Positions 1-7,515 of a DNA stretch of 36,953 bases are shown one piece after another. Position numbers and translations under genes: made by a program. The first letter of the stretch is position 1, and the number at the start of each line of letters is the position of its first letter. The DNA is from JAJTCH01 sp040386195 (GTDB taxonomy: Bacteria; Pseudomonadota; Alphaproteobacteria; Rickettsiales; UBA1997). The stretch spans positions 1-36,953 of the forward strand of contig JAZKFV010000017.1 of assembly GCA_040386195.1 (NCBI GenBank). The letters are read 5' to 3'. The notes beneath the pieces were generated by a model. That model did not search any database and was not told the DNA's origin. It saw only the letters and a list, made by a program, of their open reading frames with translations.

Positions 1-32
1 CAAACTAAATGTGAATAAATGTTAAACTATTT

Positions 33-1853
33 TTACATCACATCAATTTCTAACTGCAAAATCTTTTTTTCTAAAAAGGTTTTATAGTCAAATAATTCTT
101 TTTGAATTCCCGATTTTATTTCAATTTCCCCAGTTTCAATCTCATGGTTTGAAGCCAATATCTGCGCGTATTGCTGACTTACTTCTTCGTAAAAATATTT
201 GAGCAAAAATATTTTCAATTTGTGTTTTATATTGTCTAAATTTTGATCCGAAAATTTGGTAGAAAAAATTTTATTTCTTAAAGCATCATTAACAATTATT
301 TTTTCTAAATTTAATTTTATTTGCACAAAATTTATCTCAGAATTTTGATCTAAAAAATTAATTAAATGTTCTTTTATATCGGATAATTCTTGGTTTTTAA
401 ATTCCAAATTTCTCAAAATACAAAACTCATCTTGATAATCTTTTAGCTCTGGAAAATTGATGATAACAGCAATAATAGCAAGGCTGTAGCTATCTTGCCG
501 ACTTAGATCTAAATTGCTACTAATTGGTGATTTTGGTGCCAGATTTTTACTCTGAAATTTTTTATTTTTACCAAGTTCAAATAATAAATTTTTGTAATAT
601 TGAATAAAATATTTTTTACTATTTGGATCTGAAATTAGATTAATTTTTTGAAATAATTTTGCTTCCAGCATTGCCTTTTTCTCCGGTGAAATCAAGGCTT
701 CGTGGTTATAGTCTAAATGCAAATCTTTACTCTCAAAATCAAATAAAACTTTCGATAAATTATCGGCATTTTGCAAAAAATTTTGCATCGCAGCGCGTCC
801 ATTTTGACGCACATAATCATCCGGATCAGCACCGTTTGGTAAGAGCGCAAAGCGAATTAGGTTTTTAGAATTTATAATTGGCAACACCAAATCAATAGTG
901 CGGCGCATAGCGCCCAGACCGGCGGCGTCGCCATCTAAACACACCACAATATCGTTGGTATTTTTAAAAAGAATTTGAATTTGATCCAAAGTTAATGCGG
1001 TTCCAAGCGGGGCAATAACATTTTCAATTCCATTAACGCTTAAGGAAATTGCGTCCATATATCCTTCAACAACAACTGCAAATTTTTGATCATAAATTGC
1101 TTTTCGCGCATTAGAAAAATTATATAAATTATGACCTTTTTTAAATAATTCAGTTTCTGACGAGTTCAGATATTTAGGCTGTCCATCGCCCAAAATTCTG
1201 CCGCCAAAAGCAATAACTTTTCCTTTTAAATTGGTGATTGGAAAAATTATTCGACTACGAAATTTATCATATAATTTGCCACTATTATTTTTGGCGATAA
1301 CTCCTGAAGCCAGCAATTCTACATCGCTAAAGCCTTTGGATTTTAAATGTTGCAGCAATAATTCATAATTATCCAACGCAAAACCTAGGCGAAATTTTTT
1401 GATGTGAGAATTATTTAAGCCTCTTTGATACAGATATTTCAAGGCTTCGCTGCCCCCGGAAGAAAATAAATTATTTTCAAAAAACTGACAGATATTTTCG
1501 AGCAATAAGTAGTCACGCTCAACTTTTTCTTGAAATTGTTGATCTTTTTCCTCACTAACAACGATTGGAATTTGAATACTATAATCATTAGCCAATTTGA
1601 TGACCGCGTCTTTAAAGCCCAGCCCATCAATCTGCATTGTAAAACCAATAATATCACCATGAGCTCCACAACCAAAACAATGGAAAAAACCTTTTTGATC
1701 ATTAACAGTAAATGATGGAGATTTTTCACTATGAAACGGACAAAGACCGGAATGCTCCTTACCTTTGAGCTTAAGCGCCACGCGCTTGCCAACTACATCG
1801 GAAGTGGTGATTTGCGATCTGAGTTCATCTGGAAAACTTTTGGAAAATTGCAT
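33..1853 (-). CDS. dnaG: DNA primase DnaG
   Basis: Makes the RNA primers used by the replicative polymerase at the fork, working with the DnaB helicase. The 606-aa product has the N-terminal CHC2 zinc-binding domain with ligands C38, H41, C59 and C62 (LCPFH ... FHCFGCG). It then has the primase core with a TOPRIM domain: EGYMD at 263-267 supplies the catalytic glutamate, and DGD at 307-309 the metal-binding acidic pair. The C-terminal third is Lys/Asn-rich and fits the poorly conserved helicase-interaction domain. Length is normal for the family. The start MQFSKSFPDELRSQI matches the usual DnaG N-terminus. It is the last gene of a minus-strand run and is separated from the AsmA-like gene by 100 bp that hold a heptamer palindrome. 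Family assignment is secure. Confidence 0.97.
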   Translation of the reverse strand: MQFSKSFPDELRSQITTSDVVGKRVALKLKGKEHSGLCPFHSEKSPSFTVNDQKGFFHCFGCGAHGDIIGFTMQIDGLGFKDAVIKLANDYSIQIPIVVSEEKDQQFQEKVERDYLLLENICQFFENNLFSSGGSEALKYLYQRGLNNSHIKKFRLGFALDNYELLLQHLKSKGFSDVELLASGVIAKNNSGKLYDKFRSRIIFPITNLKGKVIAFGGRILGDGQPKYLNSSETELFKKGHNLYNFSNARKAIYDQKFAVVVEGYMDAISLSVNGIENVIAPLGTALTLDQIQILFKNTNDIVVCLDGDAAGLGAMRRTIDLVLPIINSKNLIRFALLPNGADPDDYVRQNGRAAMQNFLQNADNLSKVLFDFESKDLHLDYNHEALISPEKKAMLEAKLFQKINLISDPNSKKYFIQYYKNLLFELGKNKKFQSKNLAPKSPISSNLDLSRQDSYSLAIIAVIINFPELKDYQDEFCILRNLEFKNQELSDIKEHLINFLDQNSEINFVQIKLNLEKIIVNDALRNKIFSTKFSDQNLDNIKHKLKIFLLKYFYEEVSQQYAQILASNHEIETGEIEIKSGIQKELFDYKTFLEKKILQLEIDVM

Positions 1854-1855
1854 TT

Positions 1856-1945
1856 TAGTCGTAAGTGGTAAGTGGTAAGTCGTAAGTCGTAAGTCGATTT
1901 TGAGTTTGTTTTGACTTACGACTCACGACTTACGACTTATGACTA
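1856..1945. repeat. Palindrome of TAAGTCG-type heptamers (empty cassette-like)
   Basis: The left arm (1856-1889) consists of tandem GTAAGTC/GTAAGTG heptamers. The right arm (1912-1945) is its reverse complement with about 29 of 34 positions matching, separated by a spacer of about 22 nt. It fills the gap between the dnaG start and the AsmA-like stop. In the transcript it would fold into a long hairpin. There is no U-run after it, so it is not a standard terminator. The same heptamer occurs at 7221-7261, 28899-29347 and 35680-35710. Confidence 0.85.
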
Positions 1946-1953
1946 ATGTATTA

Positions 1954-4839
1954 TTAGAACAAATCAAAAACATTTCTGATGCCGCCTGGAATTACTGCGG
2001 ATGCCGGGTTGATGCTGAAATCGCCTTTTTTATCGGCTTTGCTTTTAACATAATCATAACGAATGGCAAAAATACCACCGCCCTCTTCACCAACAATAAT
2101 TTTGCCTAAAATTGGAACTTGACCAATACCAAATAATTTATTCAAAACATATCCTGGAACAATCAAACCTTTTAGAACGGTGGAATTTTCATTCAAATCA
2201 ATTTTGCCTTTAGCAGTAAAGCCCATTAATGAGCTGCTTGCCACCAAAGTGTTAATATCAATAACATTGTTTTTCAGCGCAAATTCTAATTTAAGATTGT
2301 CGAATTTAATTTCATTACTATTCAAAATTTTGTCGCGCAAATTGGCAAAAATATTGTTGCTATAAATTTTTTCTACTACTTCGTTTTTTAAAATTGTAAA
2401 ACCAGAATCAATTTTTATTTCACCATTGAGCTGACCGTTATCACCAATTTGGGCGTTGATTTTGGCATCTCCGTCGACAATTTGATTGGATAGATTTAAT
2501 GCTTTAGCAATTATTGAAATGTCACCGAATGAACCTTCAACCTGGCTAGAATTTTTATTGTTGCTTGGCTTTAAAATGTGAATATCAATATTTTGTTTCT
2601 GATTTAATTTAGCTTTAATAAAACCGCTTTTGCATCTGGCTCCATCGCAATCAAGATCAATATTAAGGTCTTTAAATTTTTGTTGATTAGCCAAATAAAC
2701 TTCACTCAAAGCAATTTCAATATTGTTTTTTTGATAATGCTCTACGCCTTTAAAATCGCTACTATCAGCAGAATTATCAGAAAAAATAGTGCGCAGATCC
2801 AGGGTTTTGCCTTTGAGTTTTATGTAGCGTGAATTGTTAGAAATTTTGTAATTCAAATCAAAATTGCTATTGGCAAAATTGCGATTCTTTAAATTTATTT
2901 CGACAATTTTAATTGGCTGAGTTTGTAATGATAAATTGCCACTAAGATTATTATCGCCTTGAGACCAATCGAAATTTTTTAAATATAAAATATCTGATCC
3001 GTCAAAAGATAGGGTGGTTTTAATTTTGCTAGCAACGCCATTTTCTTTGATAATATTAAATTGCTTTAAATGTATGTTGGCATTGGTCAAATCAATCTCA
3101 GTGATAAAATTGTTATTGGCAAATTCTTTCACCGCCGAAACTACCAAACTAGAATCGCTGATGTAGTCATTATTGAAGCTTTGAATATTGGATAATACTT
3201 TGATGTAGACATCTTGCAGTTTTAAGTGCGGAGTAATCGGCAATTTTATCGCCAAAGTAGTTTCTGCCTTGCCACTAAAATATTTATCCACCTCTGCAGC
3301 AAATTCACTTTTATAGCCAATGTGCTTGAGAGAATCTTCTGCGGCACCAAAAACTTTGCCGTCAATTTCCAACATAGTTTTTTTAGCGTTAAAATCAGGA
3401 ATGATGACGCTAGCAAAATTAATTTTACTCTTCAAAACTTCACCTTTAGAAATATCAATTTTCATCTGATTTTTATTGAAAGAAGCAATGCCGTCAATCT
3501 TGGATATTGGTGGGAAATTTTGATGATATTGCAAACTAAGCCCAGAAAATGCTAATTCTGATTCAATTTTTTGCAGATGATCTTGACCATTTTTACTAGC
3601 AAAAATCATCGTTGCATAACCATCTTTGATCACACCATCTTTAATATGATTTATCACCCAGCTACGAACATTATTTTCATTTAAAAATAGCGGCCAAAGC
3701 AACTCTAACGAATCGGTTTGCACATTATTAATTTTGAATTGCATCACCGTTTTTTGCTTATTTGGATCAAGAAAATCGCTGGCTGATAACGACATTGCAA
3801 ATTTGGCATCACCAAAATTACATTTCAAATTATCCAGAGAAAAAGTTTTTAAAGAATTATCTAATTTTCCCGAAGCAATCAGATTTTGAAAACCGATATG
3901 ATCACTAAAATATTGCGGATAATAAAAGCTGCCTGATTTTGACGAAACATCAAAAGAAGCCACGGCAAGCTGGTGATTATCGTCGACCACAAAATTGACA
4001 TTGCCGTCTAAATCACCAGTAATTTTTTTGAGAGGTATTAATTTTGAATCAAGAAAAGCGACCGAAGCCGGCAAAAAATTTTTAAAATTCGCTTCACATT
4101 TTAGACCTTCAACTTTCTTGAATTGGCAATTAGCTTTAATTTCTAAATTCGGCAATAAAGGATCAAAATTGATTTTATTTTCAGATACCAAATGCAAATA
4201 ACCATTGTCGAAGAAGGTTGATATTCTTGATTCTTTAACGGTTATAGTTTGGTGATTAGTTTTATTTTTAAAGTTAATTTTGGCATCAATAATCGAGAAA
4301 TTTTTGATTGGAACTTGACCATCTTTAAGTGATAAAAATATTTGCGACAGGCTTTGCAAAGAATTTTGTTGTAGCAACATTTCCTGATCGGTAATGCCGT
4401 TGACGGCAATTTTGGGCTTGCTGCTGGTATTGTCAAAATCAATCTCTGGGCTAATAATTTCAAGTCGCGAAGGAATTGTTTTTAATAAAACGAGATTGAA
4501 AATTGAAAATTCTGCTTCAATTTTCGGCAACACCAATTCTTTTTTACCGCCGCTATTCAACCTGATATCATCAAATCTGATTTTAATTTTATACATCTGG
4601 CTAAATTTGAGAGCAGTTTTGCCAATCTTGATTGAGCTGCCTTCAGACAAATTTTGATTAATTTTTTTTTCAATTTCGCCGGTAATGAAAGGGAAGGATT
4701 TATATTCAATTGAAATCAAAGTTAAAAAATAAACTATTGAGATCATTGCCAATAAAAAAGCTGACCCAGCAAAGGTTATAGAGATGCGATGAACAATATG
4801 CTTTTTTGGTTTTTTTGGCTTTTTTGGTTTTTTGTGCAT
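1954..4839 (-). CDS. AsmA/YhdP-like protein with DUF3971-type C-terminus
   Basis: Large envelope protein (961 aa) of the AsmA/YhdP/TamB-like superfamily, whose members bridge inner and outer membranes and are implicated in lipid transport. The N-terminus is a Lys/Pro-rich cytoplasmic tail (repeated KKP from residue 3), followed by one membrane segment at about residues 18-44. The long beta-rich region after it contains many FxLxxLxxxF and LxIDG patterns. The C-terminal segment carries the conserved signature PGYVLNKLFG ... VPILGKI ... GEEGGG ... INPASAVIPGGIRNVF, the typical ending of YhdP-like proteins. It lies 46 bp downstream of the response regulator in the same direction, so co-transcription is likely. 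The superfamily call is firm; the precise substrate cannot be read from sequence. Confidence 0.88.
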   Translation of the reverse strand: MHKKPKKPKKPKKHIVHRISITFAGSAFLLAMISIVYFLTLISIEYKSFPFITGEIEKKINQNLSEGSSIKIGKTALKFSQMYKIKIRFDDIRLNSGGKKELVLPKIEAEFSIFNLVLLKTIPSRLEIISPEIDFDNTSSKPKIAVNGITDQEMLLQQNSLQSLSQIFLSLKDGQVPIKNFSIIDAKINFKNKTNHQTITVKESRISTFFDNGYLHLVSENKINFDPLLPNLEIKANCQFKKVEGLKCEANFKNFLPASVAFLDSKLIPLKKITGDLDGNVNFVVDDNHQLAVASFDVSSKSGSFYYPQYFSDHIGFQNLIASGKLDNSLKTFSLDNLKCNFGDAKFAMSLSASDFLDPNKQKTVMQFKINNVQTDSLELLWPLFLNENNVRSWVINHIKDGVIKDGYATMIFASKNGQDHLQKIESELAFSGLSLQYHQNFPPISKIDGIASFNKNQMKIDISKGEVLKSKINFASVIIPDFNAKKTMLEIDGKVFGAAEDSLKHIGYKSEFAAEVDKYFSGKAETTLAIKLPITPHLKLQDVYIKVLSNIQSFNNDYISDSSLVVSAVKEFANNNFITEIDLTNANIHLKQFNIIKENGVASKIKTTLSFDGSDILYLKNFDWSQGDNNLSGNLSLQTQPIKIVEINLKNRNFANSNFDLNYKISNNSRYIKLKGKTLDLRTIFSDNSADSSDFKGVEHYQKNNIEIALSEVYLANQQKFKDLNIDLDCDGARCKSGFIKAKLNQKQNIDIHILKPSNNKNSSQVEGSFGDISIIAKALNLSNQIVDGDAKINAQIGDNGQLNGEIKIDSGFTILKNEVVEKIYSNNIFANLRDKILNSNEIKFDNLKLEFALKNNVIDINTLVASSSLMGFTAKGKIDLNENSTVLKGLIVPGYVLNKLFGIGQVPILGKIIVGEEGGGIFAIRYDYVKSKADKKGDFSINPASAVIPGGIRNVFDLF

Positions 4840-4885
4840 AAGATTGTGGGATTGAAAATAATTGGGTGTGAAAAATTAACAGAGT

Positions 4886-5938
4886 TTAGTGCTTTTGAAT
4901 CACGCGATAATTGGGAACCAATAAAACTGCACTAGTGCTGTTGTTGCTATCAACCACTTCTAAATTTAAACCTTGGCTGTCTAACATTGGCACTAAAGAG
5001 GATTTATCAACCTGACTCTCCAAAATATCTTTAGAAATTTTAATTTGCGGATAAAAAATTAGCGCCAAACGATCCATATGATCGTTAGAAATAGCAACTT
5101 TAATTTGCATCTCGTCATTGATTTTGAACATACAGCCAACCAATTTTTTAATTACTTCATTTAAAATTCTTTTGTTAATTTTAATGTTTGGCAAGCTAGC
5201 AGAATCAATATCATCAATGGTAATTTGTGATTGAAATTTTTTGTTCAAACCAGTGATAAAATCTTGAATTACTTGCAATGGTTGCAGAATTTCATCGTGA
5301 ACATCAAGTTGATTTGAAATTGCTGAGCCAGTCAAAAAATTATTGACGATGGTTTTTAATTTAAGCGAGTTGATATAAATTTTATTGATATCTTCCAAAT
5401 ATTTTTTATGAGGTAATGGACCATAAATTTCGCTGCGCAGTGCGCTGGAAATATGGTTGATCATATCAACATATTGCAGCATTTCATAAGGCACTACATT
5501 AGAAACCTGACTTTTTAAATTATTAATATTTTTACTGGCAACTTCAGCGGTTTTTTTCAGATTAGCAGTTTTTTCGCGAACTTTGGCGATCAATAAATCA
5601 AAATCAACCGGCTTCACCAAATAGTCGCTGGCTTCTAAATTAATGCCGCGCAAAATATCTTCTTTTTGTCCAAGTGCGCTGAGCAAAATGAACGGCACAT
5701 TACTATTATCAATCTCTTTATTTTCACGAATCGCTTTGAGCAAATCATGCCCGGTGGCTTGCGGCATCATAATATCGGAAATAATGATGTCAGGTCTTTG
5801 TTCTAAAAATATTTCTAAACCTTGTTTACCATCTTCAGCCTGCAACACTTCAAAACCTTCGCTCTCTAAAATTCCTGCCAAATTTTCTCTAATATCAACT
5901 TCATCTTCCACACAAAGAATTTTTACTTTATTGCCCAT
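4886..5938 (-). CDS. Response regulator fused to a degenerate (Tyr-for-His) kinase core
   Basis: 350 aa. Residues 5-120 form an intact CheY-like receiver: acidic pair E11/D12, phospho-acceptor D55, S87 and K109. A short coiled linker follows, then a region resembling the DHp domain of alphaproteobacterial DivJ/PleC-type kinases (EIYGPL at about 167-172 and KKYLEDINKIYINSLKL after it). Aligning that landmark back to the usual HELRTPL box puts Y151 (YEMLQYV) where the phosphorylated histidine should be. The last 110 residues look like a decayed ATPase domain with no obvious N, G1 or G2 boxes. It has no DNA-binding domain. It starts 15 bp after the dnaX stop, so it probably sits in the dnaX operon. 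The receiver assignment is secure; the pseudokinase reading is my alignment by eye. Confidence 0.85.
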   Translation of the reverse strand: MGNKVKILCVEDEVDIRENLAGILESEGFEVLQAEDGKQGLEIFLEQRPDIIISDIMMPQATGHDLLKAIRENKEIDNSNVPFILLSALGQKEDILRGINLEASDYLVKPVDFDLLIAKVREKTANLKKTAEVASKNINNLKSQVSNVVPYEMLQYVDMINHISSALRSEIYGPLPHKKYLEDINKIYINSLKLKTIVNNFLTGSAISNQLDVHDEILQPLQVIQDFITGLNKKFQSQITIDDIDSASLPNIKINKRILNEVIKKLVGCMFKINDEMQIKVAISNDHMDRLALIFYPQIKISKDILESQVDKSSLVPMLDSQGLNLEVVDSNNSTSAVLLVPNYRVIQKH

Positions 5939-5953
5939 AAAAATAATGATTAA

Positions 5954-7210
5954 TTAGTTATTAATAACTTTCGCACCAGCAAAATTCCTCATCACTTCAC
6001 CAACTAAATCTTGATTAGAATTTTTATTTTGTGCAATAGTTTTATTGTCATCTTCAATCTTTATTTCACCAGTATTTTTCGCAATAATTTGCTCTAAATT
6101 TGGCAGGCTTGTCAAATAGCACATTCTGACTAAAAGCATTTCCATCACCATTTTTTGCGAGACTGAATTTGCCACTTCAACATTACCTTTGAGTAACATT
6201 TGCCACATTCTAGTTAAATCTGCCAGGCTAGTTTTTTCGGATAATTCTTTGATTTTCAGAAGCGATGAAGCCGAGAATGAATGAGGTTGATAATTAGTGG
6301 TTTTGACCAAAGTGATAATGTGAATAATTTTTTGTAGATCAATAACTAAGCTGGCAACATCAGTAGAATTTTCATAAAATTCTTCAAGCTGATTAATTGC
6401 GCCAGAAGCATCTCCCGCTAAAATTATGGCAACAAAATCAATAATTTTATTTTTATCACTTAGCCCCAAAACTTCTTCTACCGCGCTGCTTTGTAAATTA
6501 GGTTGATAATTATTGTGCGATAAAATGCGATCAGTAATCGAAAGCAAATCACGCACTGAGCCATCTGCTGCTTCAGCAATTAAATTTAATGCCGCATCTT
6601 CAGCGCTAAAATTTTCTTTTTGTAAAATATTTTTTAAGTGCATTGCCAGCTCTTCAACATTCAATCTTCTTAAATCAAATCTTTGACAACGCGACAAAAC
6701 GGTGATGGGAACTTTTCTAATTTCAGTAGTAGCAAAAATAAATTTAATATGCGCCGGCGGCTCTTCTAAAGTTTTCAGCAAAGCATTAAAGGCGCTGTTG
6801 CTGAGCATATGAACTTCGTCAATAATATAGATTTTATAGCGAGCAATTGCCGGAGAATATTGCACTGAATCGATGATGCCGCGAATATCATCCACACCAG
6901 TTTTGGAAGCGGCGTCAATTTCAATCACATCTTGGTGACGCGATCCTGATATTGCCAAACAATTGGAGCAAACTCCACAAGGCATTTGCGCCACGATTGC
7001 CGCACCATCAACGCCAAGACAATTTAACGCTTTGGCAATAATGCGCGCCGTAGTTGTTTTACCAACACCTCGAATGCCGGTTAAAATGAATGAATGGGCA
7101 ATTTTCTGATTAGCAATGGCATTTTCCAAAGTTTGCACCAAAACTTCTTGCCCAACTAATTCTTCAAAATTATTGGGGCGATATTTGCGCGCTAAAACTT
7201 GATAAGACAT
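5954..7210 (-). CDS. dnaX: DNA polymerase III subunit tau/gamma
   Basis: Clamp-loader ATPase that loads the beta clamp and holds the polymerase III holoenzyme together. Using the ATG at 7210 (MSYQVLARKYRP, the canonical DnaX start) gives 418 aa. Visible motifs are Walker A GIRGVGKT (45-52), zinc ligands C64, C78, C81 and C84, Walker B DEVH (131-134) and the SRC sensor motif (173-175). The frame stays open upstream for 47 codons, but that stretch translates the heptamer array and the SRP RNA and should not be annotated as protein. The C-terminus ends soon after domain III, so the protein resembles a short gamma/tau form. It is transcribed with the response regulator 15 bp downstream and lies next to ffs. 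Confidence 0.96.
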   Translation of the reverse strand: MSYQVLARKYRPNNFEELVGQEVLVQTLENAIANQKIAHSFILTGIRGVGKTTTARIIAKALNCLGVDGAAIVAQMPCGVCSNCLAISGSRHQDVIEIDAASKTGVDDIRGIIDSVQYSPAIARYKIYIIDEVHMLSNSAFNALLKTLEEPPAHIKFIFATTEIRKVPITVLSRCQRFDLRRLNVEELAMHLKNILQKENFSAEDAALNLIAEAADGSVRDLLSITDRILSHNNYQPNLQSSAVEEVLGLSDKNKIIDFVAIILAGDASGAINQLEEFYENSTDVASLVIDLQKIIHIITLVKTTNYQPHSFSASSLLKIKELSEKTSLADLTRMWQMLLKGNVEVANSVSQKMVMEMLLVRMCYLTSLPNLEQIIAKNTGEIKIEDDNKTIAQNKNSNQDLVGEVMRNFAGAKVINN

Positions 7211-7220
7211 TGGTAATTTA

Positions 7221-7261
7221 GTTGTAAGTGGTAAGTGATAAGTAGTAAGTGGTGTAAGTTG
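7221..7261. repeat. Single-arm TAAGTCG-type heptamer array upstream of dnaX
   Basis: Tandem degenerate GTAAGTG/ATAAGTA units ending in GTAAGTTGGG, lying between the 3' end of the SRP RNA and the dnaX start. No opposing arm is present. The last unit matches the end of the left array at 28899-28933. Confidence 0.75.
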
Positions 7262-7280
7262 GGTGGGTAGAAATTTGATA

Positions 7281-7369
7281 AGGAAACAAGACAACCCGCC
7301 GATTTTGCTAGGGCTGCTTCTTTTCAGATCTGACCCGATTGACAAAGCCAAACGCCCGTCTTGCTTCCC
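7281..7369 (-). ncRNA. ffs: Bacterial small SRP RNA (4.5S type)
   Basis: RNA scaffold of the signal recognition particle, binding Ffh to target nascent membrane proteins. On the minus strand the conserved apical domain reads GGGTCAGATCTGAAAAGAAG followed by CAGCCCT (plus-strand 7310-7336). This matches the SRP domain IV consensus (GGUCAG ... GGAAGCAGCC type), including the loop and the asymmetric internal loop bases. The ends pair: 7358-7368 (GGAAGCAAGAC) with 7282-7292 (GTCTTGTTTCC) makes an 11-bp stem with one G-U pair. A promoter-like element lies immediately upstream. Position next to dnaX is a common bacterial arrangement. The exact ends are uncertain by a few bases. Confidence 0.93.
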
Positions 7370-7375
7370 AATTAA

Positions 7376-7403
7376 ATTATCGAGGAAGGAGAATTTTTTG
7401 CAA
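7376..7403 (-). promoter_or_regulatory. Sigma-70-like promoter of ffs
   Basis: On the minus strand a -35 TTGCAA (7398-7403) and a -10 GATAAT (7376-7381) are separated by 16 bp. The predicted start is 6 nt further on, at about 7369-7370, exactly at the first paired base of the SRP RNA. The remaining 7404-7515 holds no feature I can name. Confidence 0.65.
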
Positions 7404-7515
7404 CAGTTAAAACTCGAAAGATTTAGAAATTACAACTTAGAGCCCGTATTCAAACTTAGTTGTTTTAGATTTTATTGAAGTAAGTTTCAATCGCTTCCAC
7501 TCTTGTGGTATATTT

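Noticed and set aside
1856..1945. Heptamer palindrome as an intrinsic terminator
   Set aside because: No U-run follows either arm, and the same repeat occurs as single arms elsewhere.
3226..3555. Plus-strand ORF inside the AsmA-like gene
   Set aside because: Antisense shadow without family features; the minus-strand frame is clearly coding.
7211..7351. 47-codon N-terminal extension of dnaX
   Set aside because: It translates the heptamer array and the SRP RNA; the canonical DnaX start MSYQVLARKYRP is at 7210.
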